DNA from: G965202665 sp965243835
GTDB taxonomy: Bacteria; Actinomycetota; Acidimicrobiia; Spongiisociales; Spongiisociaceae
NCBI GenBank assembly: GCA_965243835.1
Contig: OZ251578.1
Location: 558,001-622,000, forward strand
Length of the DNA: 64,000 nucleotides
Direction of reading: 5' to 3'
Of this stretch, positions 34,901-43,460 are shown in pieces (position 1 is the first letter of the stretch; every line of letters starts with the position of its first letter). Both the position numbers and the translations under genes were made by a program. The notes below the pieces were generated by a model that searched no databases, was not told where the DNA came from, and saw only the letters and a program-made list of their open reading frames with translations.

Positions 34901-35681
34901 TAACCAGAACCGGTGGCACCGGTATCTGGCCTGGGACCGGGAGTTGGCCATCTCCGAGGACGGGTCCACGGTGGTAGCGGGGGCCTCCTTTTTCAACCTG
35001 GTGGTCGACGGAGTCAGGTATGAGTGGGCGGGCGGGGCCTTTATCTTCACCGAGCCCGACGCCGGATGGGCCGCGCAGGCTTATGAACCGGACTCCACGT
35101 TGTTTTCCCCCACCGGGTATGCGTCGGAGAGACTGGGACGGTCGGTGGCGGTGTCCGCCGACGGGTCCACGGTGGCGGTCGCGGCCGGTTCCCGACCCAA
35201 TATGCTGCGCCGGGGCAAGGTGCTGGTGTGGGAGCGTCCCGACCAGTCCGGCCGCCCCGCCAACGACGACTGGACGGATGAAACCGTGATGCCGACCGCC
35301 GTTTTGCACGGTCCCGAACACCCGGATGCGCCCGACACTTGCCTGCCCGTCGCCGGCCCGGTGCTGGGATGCAACATCGGAGAGGTGTTCGGGGAATGGA
35401 TGGACATGAACGACGCCGGCGACCGAATCTTGGCCGCCCGCACTTTCCGCACCGAGGGCAACCTGCGCGGTTCCGTGCTGGTCTTCACCGAACCGGCGGG
35501 CGGCTGGTCGGCGGTCACCGCCGACGCCCCCGCCTCCTCGGTCGAGTACCTGGGAGTGGAACCGAAGTCGTCTCTGGGGTGGCGCACCCACTTCGATCAA
35601 GCCACCGGCACAATCTACGCGGCTGATGCCAACCCCGAGGACAACGGAGCCATCCGCATCTACCAGATCACCCCGCAATAA
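31911..35681 (+). CDS. SLH surface protein with C-terminal FG-GAP-like repeats
   Basis: The 1256-residue secreted protein has a signal peptide (LVIGLGVLGLVAGLLGAG, about 10-27). Three SLH-type repeats lie at about 45-245 (SVLRWQMALFIARAA, SVTRGSMAVLLDAL, LVTRAQMAAFIARAL). Immunoglobulin-like segments at about 255-620 include VVSVRDAAFQPVVDAPVDVF, and the C-terminal half has FG-GAP/beta-propeller-like repeats (GFELGRAVAVSEDE, ERLGRSVAVSADGSTVAVAAG). SLH at the N-terminus is the reverse of the other surface proteins here. It is probably an envelope-bound adhesin or S-layer-associated protein. Its promoter has a 12-G spacer tract, so expression should switch. Confidence 0.85.
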   Translation: MTARVFGKRLVIGLGVLGLVAGLLGAGPEGALGVHGEDDDVDFEPLYSACVGAAAESFGFEDTVGTAAEESIDCIAHYGVTTGRSATVYAPRESVLRWQMALFIARAAGPAGIVLESPAEDQGFADIGGVSSAARNAINGLAKAGIMAGTSATTFSPNASVTRGSMAVLLDALVREARPGAGAFGGADGFSDVVWDNPGVFNDISRVSLSTYNAIGRIYELGITKGVGDHEYGPERLVTRAQMAAFIARALAHTAARPAGVSVQAEKDLLKGTGDSAALVVSVRDAAFQPVVDAPVDVFRAAADDDVFGEDGACVSDKVTSLTGSGKCRIDVGDEQTDLSGDVTALSLGGVAADTTVWAWTGDIGDDYDSDDTVAAQATVGYAKAANGLLVTDNLAEGQTKLEFGETASIVIQVVDEDDKAVPESGHRVTVAQEVTAGDSSNSSSRTMSTDGDGKIALEFTQTDPDTETGDTASVVLTLSDPPDELPLRDEDGKTFTAKTYAWADEDPEPTHLVLEQRFDSAEASDEGPGAGASLTATLTDQFGAPIRGQTIHFWSDDPVGVGEESEDTYLPWMRSVLAGEARGFHIRLHFTILHNLISEARYQRTTNRSGQAILSYNRDADTSVIETVRARLIRGDDDLTTVDSEDPPDLLSEKLSFYWARDLGDREAASGRILVKEMDARRVVFADEEGGVRRIAYDGNDQFRIDGAPQVMAEFEKFLDETAAHLDVTSYTEDPGKVSSIGASSEWPQVDLSAVPVPEATGLTISSLNNGHVHYATDGDTIVVGSFRENNYAGAVYVYDGVDDPTPTKLTAPTPQPGTFTDDYTTTTWWNKPWELNLPTSGGAFGWAVDIRGDTLVVGEPGRHSARMLSRGSPTPLAGPATDGAVYVYVRNDSGDWNLDATLTAIGSMLRGGPLALNHNGAFGFELGRAVAVSEDETSVAASAPRFFATGKPIGGVFLFARPDQASRNVAADGMWDDDNGSSSPRLDPTTGYLNYNQNRWHRYLAWDRELAISEDGSTVVAGASFFNLVVDGVRYEWAGGAFIFTEPDAGWAAQAYEPDSTLFSPTGYASERLGRSVAVSADGSTVAVAAGSRPNMLRRGKVLVWERPDQSGRPANDDWTDETVMPTAVLHGPEHPDAPDTCLPVAGPVLGCNIGEVFGEWMDMNDAGDRILAARTFRTEGNLRGSVLVFTEPAGGWSAVTADAPASSVEYLGVEPKSSLGWRTHFDQATGTIYAADANPEDNGAIRIYQITPQ

Positions 35682-35719
35682 CGCATATCCTCCAACACCG
35701 CCCCGGGTTCCGTTACCGA

Positions 35720-35750
35720 GCCCCCGGGTTTTAACTTGAAAACCGGGGGC
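35720..35750 (+). terminator. hairpin after SLH gene
   Basis: GCCCCCGGGTTTT (from 35720) pairs with GAAAACCGGGGGC (to 35750) with one bulged G and a short loop. It is a strong hairpin about 40 nt after the stop at 35681. It lacks a long T run, so it may work with Rho or act bidirectionally. Confidence 0.5.
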
Positions 35751-35828
35751 GGGGCGGTCCTGCGAGGGGGTGCCGACCAGCGGTTGTCACAGGCGAATAG
35801 CGGATTGCCGGATTACCGGCCGGTGTTC

Positions 35829-36059
35829 CTATCCGGCGACCTGCGGGGCTTTCCCACCCAGATTGGGATGGGGGGGCAGGGACGGGTCATCGCGTACTAT
35901 GCGGCCCTCCTCGTCCACCCGGTATCCCTCCGGCAACCCGTCGATGATTTCCAACAGGGCTTGCGTGAGCTGTTCGTCCTCTTCCAAGCGGTACGGGTGC
36001 TGATACTCGAACAGATCCTGTTCCGGTGCGGCTCCGGTCGATGTTTTCATGCCGGTCAT
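35829..36059 (-). CDS. small acidic hypothetical protein
   Basis: The 76-residue product (ATG 36059; ATG 36050 is possible) is acidic, with YRLEEDEQLTQALLEIIDG and YRVDEEGRIVRDD. It starts 10 nt after the menC stop, suggesting coupling. The open frame extends upstream into menC, but that part looks like shadow. I do not recognise a family. Confidence 0.45.
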   Translation of the reverse strand: MTGMKTSTGAAPEQDLFEYQHPYRLEEDEQLTQALLEIIDGLPEGYRVDEEGRIVRDDPSLPPHPNLGGKAPQVAG

Positions 36060-36069
36060 CGCAACCTGT

Positions 36070-37137
36070 TTATCCCGAGATGCGGGTGGAGCGGACGATG
36101 TGGGGCGCCTCCCGGGGGTTGACCTCGTTGATTTCGTTGATTTCCAGGCCGATGCCGGGGGCGGGGAGGGGGGACATTTTACCATTGGTTTGCCGGAGTC
36201 CCTCCCGGACGACATCGGTTTCCAGCAACCACCGGGCGGGCATCAGGTCGGTGGCGACTACCGAGCGGCGCATGGCCAGGGCCAGGGCGTGGGCGCGGCC
36301 CACCGAGGTTTCCACCAACCCGCCGATTTTGACCGCCATCCCGGCCGCTTCCGCCGCCCGCGCCGCCCGCAACGTCCCCCGAATTCCCAACAGGCCCGGT
36401 TTCAGGGACAAAATGTCGCCCTCTCCGTCCTGCGCCGCCCGCAACGCCCCCTCCAGGGTATGGGCGGACTCGTCCAGACACAGGGGCGTGGCCAGCCGGG
36501 CGCGCAACCGCCGGCTCCCCTCCCGGTCCGCGGCGGGCAACGGCTGCTCCAGATAGGCCAGCGCCCAATCGTCCGCCTCCTCCAGAAACGGGTCCCCGGC
36601 TTGGAAGCTCCCGTTGCCGTCGGCGGCCGTCTCCAAATCGGGAAACCGCTCCCGCACCGCCCGCAGATGCTCCCTCCCCGCCCCGGAAACCACCTTGATT
36701 TTCACCGATCCTGCCCCCGCCCGCACCGCCTCCTCCGCCCGGCGGCAAGTCTCCTGCGGCGTCTCTTCCAATCCGACCGCGGCGCAAGTGGTCACCGCCC
36801 GCCGTTCGCCTCCCAACCGCTCCCACAGCGGGACCCCCTCCCGGCGGGCCTCCCAATCAAAGGCCGCCTGTTCCGCGGCCGCCGCTCCGGCGGCGGGCAA
36901 ACCGGCGGGCCGCCCGGCCAGGATGACGGAGGAGCGGTGCAACAGGGCGTTCCACGTCTGCCCGATGTTCTCCGCGGTGACCCCCGGGTAGGGGGCGGCC
37001 TCCCCCCACCCGGTCGTCCCTTCCCGTTCCCAGCCGACCAGGATCACTTCCCGCTCCGCAATCCTGCCCGCCCCGCTCGCAAACGCCCGCCGCAGGGGGA
37101 GGCGCAGGTGTATGAGGTGCAACGCGTCGGCTTTCAT
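36070..37137 (-). CDS. menC: enolase-superfamily enzyme, o-succinylbenzoate synthase-like
   Basis: The 355-residue protein belongs to the muconate-lactonizing subgroup of the enolase superfamily. It has VKIKV (Lys pair, about 165), ADGNGSF (metal Asp, about 192), YLEQPL (metal Glu), CLDES (metal Asp) and SLKPGLLGI (Lys, about 265). GGLVETSVGRAHA is close to the MenC pattern. The likely reaction is dehydration to o-succinylbenzoate in menaquinone synthesis. A dipeptide epimerase or N-acylamino acid racemase cannot be excluded, and no other men gene is in the window. Confidence 0.75.
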   Translation of the reverse strand: MKADALHLIHLRLPLRRAFASGAGRIAEREVILVGWEREGTTGWGEAAPYPGVTAENIGQTWNALLHRSSVILAGRPAGLPAAGAAAAEQAAFDWEARREGVPLWERLGGERRAVTTCAAVGLEETPQETCRRAEEAVRAGAGSVKIKVVSGAGREHLRAVRERFPDLETAADGNGSFQAGDPFLEEADDWALAYLEQPLPAADREGSRRLRARLATPLCLDESAHTLEGALRAAQDGEGDILSLKPGLLGIRGTLRAARAAEAAGMAVKIGGLVETSVGRAHALALAMRRSVVATDLMPARWLLETDVVREGLRQTNGKMSPLPAPGIGLEINEINEVNPREAPHIVRSTRISG

Positions 37138-37269
37138 ATCCGGTCAGCGTACCCGTCCCCGCCCCGTCGGGGGAACGTCCGCTAACCTCGGAGGCGGGAA
37201 AACCGACCCGATCGCGACCCGATCGCGACCCAACTACGACCGAACCAGCGCCAAACCGGGAGAGGACAT

Positions 37270-38472
37270 ATGGCGGAACGGATAACGATGGCCGGGGGGA
37301 GGCCGCAGACGCCCGATCACCCGATTATTCCGTTCATCGAAGGCGACGGCATCGGCCCCGACATCTGGGCGGCGGCGGTGCGGGTGTTCGACGAGGCCGT
37401 CCGCCGCGCCTACGGCGGCGCCCGGAGCATCGCCTGGCGGCAGGTGCTGGCGGGGGAGGCGGCCCACCGGCAAACGGGGGAGTGGCTGCCGGAGGAGACG
37501 GTGGAGGCCATCCGCACCCATCTGGTGGCCATCAAAGGCCCCCTCACCACCCCGGTGGGGGGCGGCATCCGCTCACTGAACGTGGCCCTGCGTCAAATCC
37601 TGGACTTGTACGTGTGCCTGCGTCCGGTGCGCTGGTACCGGGGGGTTCCCTCCCCGGTGCGCAACCCGCAGCTGGTGGATATGGTGATTTTCCGGGAAAA
37701 CACCGAGGACGTGTACGCGGGCCGGGAACTGGAGGAGGGCTCTCCGGAGGCCTCCCACCTGCTCGGTTTCCTGCATGGGGCCTTCGGGTGGGACATCCCC
37801 TCCGACTCCGGCCTCGGGATCAAACCGGTGTCCGAAACCGGCTCCAAACGTCTGGTGCGGGCCGCCCTCCAATTCGCCGTCGACCACGGCCGGCGGTCGG
37901 TGACGCTGGTGCACAAGGGCAACATTATGAAGTTCACCGAAGGGGCTTTCCGCAACTGGGGATACGAGGTGGCCCGCGACGAGTTCCCGGACCGGGCGGT
38001 CGCCTGGGAGGACTGCGGAGGGGAGCCGGGCGATAAAATCCTGGTGCAGGACGTGATAGCCGACGCCATGTTGCAACAGGTGCTGACCCGCCCCTCCAAC
38101 TACGATGTGATCGCCACCACCAACCTGAACGGGGATTACCTGTCGGACGCGGTGGCCGCCCAAGTGGGGGGGATCGGCATCGCCCCCGGGGGCAACATAA
38201 ACTTTGAAACCGGCCACGCCCTGTTCGAAGCCACCCATGGCACCGCCCCCAAATACGCCGGTCAGGACAAGGTAAACCCCGGTTCGGTGATCCTGTCGGG
38301 GGCGAATATGTTCCGCTACATCGGGTGGCGGGAAGCCGCCCGACTGATCGAGGATTCCCTGGAGGCGACCATCGCCGACCGGATCGTCACCTACGACTTC
38401 GCCCGCCTGATGGACGAAGCCGTCGAGGTTTCCACCTCCCGCTTCGCCGACGCCATGCTGGAGCGCATGTAA
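37270..38472 (+). CDS. icd: isocitrate dehydrogenase (NADP type)
   Basis: The 400-residue enzyme oxidises isocitrate to 2-oxoglutarate in the TCA cycle. It shows IPFIEGDGIGPDIW (about 18), GGIRSLNVALRQ (substrate-binding Ser and Arg, about 98-109), FRENTEDVYAG (about 139), TTNLNGDYLSD (metal Asp, about 278) and EATHGTAPKYAGQ. It resembles the E. coli homodimeric form throughout. Malate dehydrogenase follows 167 nt later on the same strand. Confidence 0.92.
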   Translation: MAERITMAGGRPQTPDHPIIPFIEGDGIGPDIWAAAVRVFDEAVRRAYGGARSIAWRQVLAGEAAHRQTGEWLPEETVEAIRTHLVAIKGPLTTPVGGGIRSLNVALRQILDLYVCLRPVRWYRGVPSPVRNPQLVDMVIFRENTEDVYAGRELEEGSPEASHLLGFLHGAFGWDIPSDSGLGIKPVSETGSKRLVRAALQFAVDHGRRSVTLVHKGNIMKFTEGAFRNWGYEVARDEFPDRAVAWEDCGGEPGDKILVQDVIADAMLQQVLTRPSNYDVIATTNLNGDYLSDAVAAQVGGIGIAPGGNINFETGHALFEATHGTAPKYAGQDKVNPGSVILSGANMFRYIGWREAARLIEDSLEATIADRIVTYDFARLMDEAVEVSTSRFADAMLERM

Positions 38473-38639
38473 AGGGTTTCCCCGGGCGGCGGCGGATTGG
38501 CTGGTCGGTCGGCTTTGTCGTTCGGGGCTGCGGCGCGGGCGGGCGCGACGGCTGATTTGTCGTTCGGGGCGGCTAGATTGGGGGGCGTAAGCGACGCAAC
38601 CGAACAAGCCGGGCAAGCCGAACAAGGGAGTTGAAGACC

Positions 38640-39590
38640 ATGGGTGACGACGGAATCCGCAAGATCACGGTGGTGGGAGCGGGCAACTACGGGTCCACCA
38701 CCACCCAGCTTTTGGCCGGATGGGACATCGTGGACGAAGTGGTGATGGTGGACATAGTGGAAGGCCTGCCGCAGGGTTTGGCCCTGGATTTGAACCAGTC
38801 GCGGGTGGTGGAGGGGCACCGCACCCGGGTGACGGGGGTCAACGACTACGCAGCCACCGCCGGCAGCGACTTGGCGGTGATCACCGCCGGCCTGCCCCGC
38901 CGTCCCGGCATGACCCGGATGGACCTGCTGGGGGTGAACGCCAAAATCGTCCGGCAGGTGACCGAACAGCTGATGGAGCACTCCCCGGAGGCGGTGCTGA
39001 TCGTGGTCACCAACCCGCTGGACCAGATGACCTGCCTGGCCGCCGAAGTGAGCGGATTGCCCTATAGCAAGGTGATGGGACAGGCGGGCATTCTGGACAC
39101 GTCCCGGTTCGTCCATTTCATAGCGGAACGGGCGGGGGTGGACATCAGCGCGGTCACCGCCCTCACCCTGGGCAGCCACGGCGAGACGATGGTTCCGGTT
39201 CCCTCCCGTTGCTCGGTGAACGGTACGCCTCTGACCGAGGTCATGTCCCGGGAGGAAATCGACGACATCGTGCACCGCACCCGGGAAGGCGGGGCGGAGA
39301 TCGTGGCCTTTTTGAAAACCGGGGGGGCCTATTACGCGCCGTCGGCGGCGGCGGCGGTGATGGCCCGCTCCGTCATCCGGGACGAGCAGAAAGAGTGGCC
39401 GGTGTGCGCCTGGGTGGAAGGCCAGTACGGGATCGACGGCGTGTTTCTGGGAGTGCCCGCCCGCTTGGGGGCCGGGGGAGTGGAGGAGGTGGTGGAGTTG
39501 CCGTTGGAGGAGGAGGAGCTGGCCGAACTGCACGCCGCCGCCCAAGCCGTCCGGGTCAAAGTGGCCCAAATGAAAGAAATAATCGGCTGA
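38640..39590 (+). CDS. mdh: malate dehydrogenase
   Basis: The 316-residue NAD-dependent enzyme has GAGNYGSTT (NAD loop, about 14), RRPGMTRMDLL (substrate Arg pair, about 85), VTNPLD (about 121), GQAGILDTSRF (about 143), and GSHGETMVP with the catalytic His (about 180). Arg in the RRPGMTR loop supports malate over lactate. ATG 38640 was chosen because GGGAG lies about 10 nt upstream; TTG 38631 would have no spacing. Confidence 0.9.
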   Translation: MGDDGIRKITVVGAGNYGSTTTQLLAGWDIVDEVVMVDIVEGLPQGLALDLNQSRVVEGHRTRVTGVNDYAATAGSDLAVITAGLPRRPGMTRMDLLGVNAKIVRQVTEQLMEHSPEAVLIVVTNPLDQMTCLAAEVSGLPYSKVMGQAGILDTSRFVHFIAERAGVDISAVTALTLGSHGETMVPVPSRCSVNGTPLTEVMSREEIDDIVHRTREGGAEIVAFLKTGGAYYAPSAAAAVMARSVIRDEQKEWPVCAWVEGQYGIDGVFLGVPARLGAGGVEEVVELPLEEEELAELHAAAQAVRVKVAQMKEIIG

Positions 39591-39660
39591 CCCCGCCCCG
39601 GCTAAGCATTTCGGCTATACTGGCAATCCTGGCAAATCGCTATAAGGAAGGAAACCCCAA

Positions 39661-39936
39661 ATGACCAAAGGAGAATTGGTTGACGCGGTGGCGGAGGGCT
39701 CCGGCCTTTCCCGCGCCGAGGCCGGCAAAGCGGTGACCGCCGTTTTCGACGCCATCAAGGATGAGTTGGTGGCTGGCGGCAAGGTGTCCCTGGTCGGCTT
39801 CGGCAACTTCGAGGTCCGGCACCGCTCGGCCCGCACCGGCCGCAACCCGCAAACCGGCGACCCGGTGGAAATTGCGGCCAGCAAAGCCCCCGCTTTCAAA
39901 GCGGCCCGCCCCCTCAAGGAAGCCGTCAACAACTAA
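39661..39936 (+). CDS. hup: HU family DNA-binding protein
   Basis: The 91-residue histone-like protein has the HU fold: MTKGELVDAVAE, GGKVSLVGFGNFEVR (about 40-54), and the DNA-binding arm SARTGRNPQTGDPVEI. It lacks the Lys-rich tail of mycobacterial HupB. AAGGAAGG lies upstream, and TATACT at 39616-39621 may be its -10. Two decayed copies follow at 40193 and 40511. Confidence 0.92.
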   Translation: MTKGELVDAVAEGSGLSRAEAGKAVTAVFDAIKDELVAGGKVSLVGFGNFEVRHRSARTGRNPQTGDPVEIAASKAPAFKAARPLKEAVNN

Positions 39937-39953
39937 CGCCCGCTACGGGTTTG

Positions 39954-39981
39954 GGGCGGGAGCGGCCTCCTCCTCCCGCCC
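39954..39981 (+). terminator. hairpin after hup
   Basis: GGGCGGGAG (39954-39962) pairs perfectly with CTCCCGCCC (39973-39981) around a 10-nt loop, followed by CTTCTTCT. It lies 17 nt after the hup stop and recurs after the second hup copy. Confidence 0.6.
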
Positions 39982-40192
39982 GCTTCTTCTCCCCTCCCGG
40001 TGGAATAGTTTCTCGCTTTATGCGTTTAAGCATGCAGGGGCTGGAGCTCCTTCCAGGAGACGGTCAACCGCTGACATCCGTCGTGGTTTGGGCGGGAGCG
40101 GTCGTCCCCTCCTGCTTGCGCCTCCGGTTCGGATGGAATAGTTTCCGTTTTTAGCGCGCCGGGGAACGGAGAGCGGCGGACGCCGTTGGGAG

Positions 40193-40378
40193 GCTATCGA
40201 GGGGGAGTTGGTCAAGGGCGGCAAAGTGTCCTTGGCCGGCTTCGGCAACTTCGAGGTCCGGCGCCGCTCGGCCCGCACCGGCCGCAACCCGCAAACCGGC
40301 GAGGAAGTGCAGATCGCGGCCGGCAAGGCCCCCGCTTTCAAGGCGGCCAAGCGCCTCAAGGAAGCCGTCAACAACTAA
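40193..40378 (+). pseudogene. 5'-truncated hup copy
   Basis: From the equivalent of HU codon 31 to the stop this copy is intact (AIEGELVKGGKVSLAGFGNF, then RNPQTGEEVQIAAGK). The first 30 codons are missing and no start with ribosome site is seen. It lies exactly 442 bp from the matching part of the intact gene, and its 3' flank is duplicated with it. Confidence 0.8.
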
Positions 40379-40488
40379 CGCCCGCTACGGGTTTGGGGCG
40401 GGAGCGGCCTCCTCCTCCCGCCCGCTTCTTCTCCCCTCCCGGTGGAATAGCTTCCCGTTTTATGCGTTTAAGCATGCGGGGGCTGGAG
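40379..40488 (+). repeat. 3' flank repeat of hup (copy 2 of 39937-40046)
   Basis: The 110 nt after the truncated copy match 39937-40046 with few differences, including the terminator hairpin (stem 40396-40404 with 40415-40423) and the segment around GCGTTTAAGCATGC. A poorer copy of the terminator part also lies at about 40087-40143. This shows a tandem duplication of 442-bp period. Confidence 0.75.
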
Positions 40489-40510
40489 GCAGTTGAAAAG
40501 CTGTTTTTCG

Positions 40511-40617
40511 GGTTCGGCGCCGTCCCCGCTTTTCAGGCGTGCTGGTCGGCCCGTACCGGCCACAACCCTAAAACCGGCGAGTGCGGATCGCGGCTAACAA
40601 GGCCCCGCCGAACGCTT
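40511..40617 (+). pseudogene. decayed third hup fragment
   Basis: The segment reads SARTGHNPKTGE, then after a frameshift RIAANKAP, matching the DNA-binding arm of HU. Upstream FGAVPAF corresponds weakly to the GFGNFEV part. It is a degraded remnant of a further tandem copy. Confidence 0.6.
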
Positions 40618-40638
40618 TCCCGGATTACCCCCGGATGT

Positions 40639-43458
40639 TCAGGCGTCGGGCGGGGCGTGGTCGGCGATTAGGCGGGGGAGGTCGTTGTCGGGGGTGAGGA
40701 CCGCAAACGCCCAGCGGCCGAATCCGCCGTGGGTGTTGACGGCCGTTATCCAGTCTTTGATGTACGTCCATTTGGAGTCGTCCCGCTCGGTCGGCATGCC
40801 CTTCACCTCCAGTATCAGGGTGGTCCCCCCGGCCAGCCGGATGAGGAAGTCGGGAAGGTAGCGGCGCACCGCTCCCCGATGGACGTACGACACTTCAAAC
40901 CCGAGATGGTCGTTTTTGACCCAGGCCTCCACCGCCGGGTTGCGGTCCAGTTCGGCGGCCGCCACCGGTTCGAACGTCCCGTCGTACACGCAGTAGTTGA
41001 TGTGGCTGCGCCGGGCCAGACCCACCGGTTTGCCGGTGTACCAGATCCCCATATCCCCGGTGGAGCGCAGGGGCCGCTCCGGGTCGAACACCGGTTCCAA
41101 GCGTTCGGTGTTGGCCGCCCGCACCGCCCCCCAGAAGTGTTGCACGATGCGGGTCATGTTCATCCCGATGAGTATCCGCCGCCGTAGCGGGTCCTGGTTC
41201 CACAGGCCGTCGATGACGATCCGGTCCGATTCCAAAAACTGCAAGGTGAGGGTCACCAGCCGGGCGCACAGCATTTCCCGGGAGCCCGGCCAGTCCGGGG
41301 CCATCTGGTCGTAGACCTGCGCCGCCGCCCCGAACGCCAGTTGTTGCAGGCGCCGCCCTCCCCACAGTTTTTCCAGATCGATGCGCACGTCGGCCAAGCC
41401 GGTTTTGCCTTCCACGATTTTGGCCAGTTCCGCCAGGGTGGGGGTGTGGTGGGGGTCGAGCCGGAGCGGTTCCACCCGTTCCCAATCCAGCGTCAACGCG
41501 GTGCGGTAGGTGCGCTCCATCCGCATCACCACCGGGAAAGTGATCTCAAACCGGGCTTTTTCCGGCAGGGGGCCGATGGGCGTTTTCGGTTTGGGGGGCG
41601 GGGGCGTCCCGCTTCCCGACTCGTGGGGCAGGAACGTGAACGGCACTCCGAAGATGTTGACGTATTCCGGCTCGAAAAATCCGTGTTCGTTCACGTCGTA
41701 GGAGGTGCGGCGCAGTCCCCGGCCCACCACCTGTTCGCACAGCAGTTGGCTGGTGAAAGCCCGCAGTCCCATTATGTGGGTGACGGTTTTGGCGTCCCAC
41801 CCTTCCGACAGCATGGCCACCGAGATGACGTGTCGGATGCGTTCGCCGGGCTGGCCGGGTTGGCCGATGGTGTCCACCTGCCGCCGCAACATTTCCGCCC
41901 GCTGGTCTTTGGTCAGTCCCCCCTCCCCGTCCCCTCCTCCGGGCAGTTCGGCGAGGGGGGTTTCGGTTTGCTCGGCCGCTTTCAAAGTCTTGGAGTCGAT
42001 GTGCAAGGTCAGGTCCTGTTCCCACAGTTGTTCCACGGGTATCCGCTTGTTGTCGAATGCGTGTTTGACGCGGGCCGCGGTTTCGGTGCGGTTGGCGACG
42101 GTTATCATCACCGGCGGGGTGGGATGCTCGGCTTCCCGCCAGGCTTGGCGGGCGGCGGCCCAGTCGTGGCCGAGCAGGGTGTATCCGGCCACTACCAGGT
42201 CGGGCAGGGGAACCGACGCTTCCGCCCGTCCGTTGAGGTCGGCTTTCACTTCGTCGTCGTTGTAAATGTGATAGAGCCGGGATTTGTAGGTGTCGGGGTC
42301 GTAGCCGGTGTCGTCCCGCACCACTACCCGGGGGGTTTTGACAAGTCCGGATTCGATGGCGTCGTTGAGGCTGAAGTCGCTGACGATCCAGTCGAACAGG
42401 GCTTCGGCGGTGGCTTTCTTCCCGGAGGGGACGAACGGGGTGGCGGTGAAGTCGTAACAGCGCAGGACGCCCCGGGTGCGGTGGATGCGGTCCAGGGAAC
42501 CCACCCATTTGGTGGCCTCCTCCACATCGTCCTTATAGAACTCGCGGACGCCCCGCCCCGGCGGGATGCGCCACGCGTGATGCGCTTCATCGTTGATGAC
42601 CAGAATGTTACGGGAGCGGGACATTTCATCCCCCAGCGCTTCCCGCACCCACGCCCCGTCGCTTTTCGCCCCCCGTTTGTCCACCGACCGTTTGCGGCGG
42701 ATTTGCTCTTCGGTCTGCCAGCCGAGGGCATGCCAGTTTTTTACCAGCACCCGCCCCTGCCGCAACCGGTCCCGCAGGCCGGACGGAACCAGGTCGAACT
42801 CGTCGTAGTAGTTGGGTTGCTGATGCGGGTCCACCACCGACAGCCGGTTGCGCACGGTCAGGCCGGGGGCCACTACCAATACGTTGCGGGAAAACCGGGG
42901 ATCGTTTTTATGAGTGACCTTGTTGAGTATCTGCCAGGCGATGACCATCCCCATCACCACCGTCTTCCCGGTGCCGGTGGCCATTTTGCAACACTGCCGC
43001 ACCCATTCGCCCCCGTCGCCGGGGATGTCGATCCCCACCTTGTCCGAGTCGGGGCCCTCCGTCAGCCAGATCAGGGTTTCCACCGCCTCCAACTGGCAGA
43101 AAAACAGGCGCAGGTCGTCGGCCACCGACCGGTTGCCCCAGTGCTCCAACAAACGCCGGGTGACCCCGGTCACTCCCGGATACCCCGCCCGCCGCCAAGC
43201 GGCCACCCGCGGTCGGATGCGATTCACCAACCCTATTTCGTAGAAAACGCCCGGGTCGTCGAAGGCCTGCGCGTCGGGAGTGGCTACCAGATACCCGGCC
43301 GGCCGCCGTCCCTCCCGCAACTCAAAAGCCCGCTCCGAGCGGTCGTAACGCCAATGACTGGACGGCTCCCGGTAGGGGGAGTTGACGATCAGCTGGTCGA
43401 TGCCCCCGCTGTGGGACAGCCCCCGCTGGCCCGGGTCGGCGCCCGGTTTTTGGGCCAT
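40639..43458 (-). CDS. res: type III restriction enzyme, Res subunit
   Basis: The 939-residue protein is the helicase-nuclease subunit of a type III system. Walker A is GTGKTVVMGM (about 158), the DEAH box INDEAHHAW (about 288), motif III DFTATPF (about 337) and motif VI VVGRGLRR (about 580). The C-terminal PD-(D/E)xK nuclease has PDFLIRL then LILEVKG (about 868-885). It cuts DNA after ATP-driven communication between two unmethylated sites and needs the Mod subunit. It starts 2 nt after the end of the mod reading frame. Because mod is phase-variable, loss of Mod should also silence Res. Confidence 0.92.
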   Translation of the reverse strand: MAQKPGADPGQRGLSHSGGIDQLIVNSPYREPSSHWRYDRSERAFELREGRRPAGYLVATPDAQAFDDPGVFYEIGLVNRIRPRVAAWRRAGYPGVTGVTRRLLEHWGNRSVADDLRLFFCQLEAVETLIWLTEGPDSDKVGIDIPGDGGEWVRQCCKMATGTGKTVVMGMVIAWQILNKVTHKNDPRFSRNVLVVAPGLTVRNRLSVVDPHQQPNYYDEFDLVPSGLRDRLRQGRVLVKNWHALGWQTEEQIRRKRSVDKRGAKSDGAWVREALGDEMSRSRNILVINDEAHHAWRIPPGRGVREFYKDDVEEATKWVGSLDRIHRTRGVLRCYDFTATPFVPSGKKATAEALFDWIVSDFSLNDAIESGLVKTPRVVVRDDTGYDPDTYKSRLYHIYNDDEVKADLNGRAEASVPLPDLVVAGYTLLGHDWAAARQAWREAEHPTPPVMITVANRTETAARVKHAFDNKRIPVEQLWEQDLTLHIDSKTLKAAEQTETPLAELPGGGDGEGGLTKDQRAEMLRRQVDTIGQPGQPGERIRHVISVAMLSEGWDAKTVTHIMGLRAFTSQLLCEQVVGRGLRRTSYDVNEHGFFEPEYVNIFGVPFTFLPHESGSGTPPPPKPKTPIGPLPEKARFEITFPVVMRMERTYRTALTLDWERVEPLRLDPHHTPTLAELAKIVEGKTGLADVRIDLEKLWGGRRLQQLAFGAAAQVYDQMAPDWPGSREMLCARLVTLTLQFLESDRIVIDGLWNQDPLRRRILIGMNMTRIVQHFWGAVRAANTERLEPVFDPERPLRSTGDMGIWYTGKPVGLARRSHINYCVYDGTFEPVAAAELDRNPAVEAWVKNDHLGFEVSYVHRGAVRRYLPDFLIRLAGGTTLILEVKGMPTERDDSKWTYIKDWITAVNTHGGFGRWAFAVLTPDNDLPRLIADHAPPDA

Positions 43459-43460
43459 TT

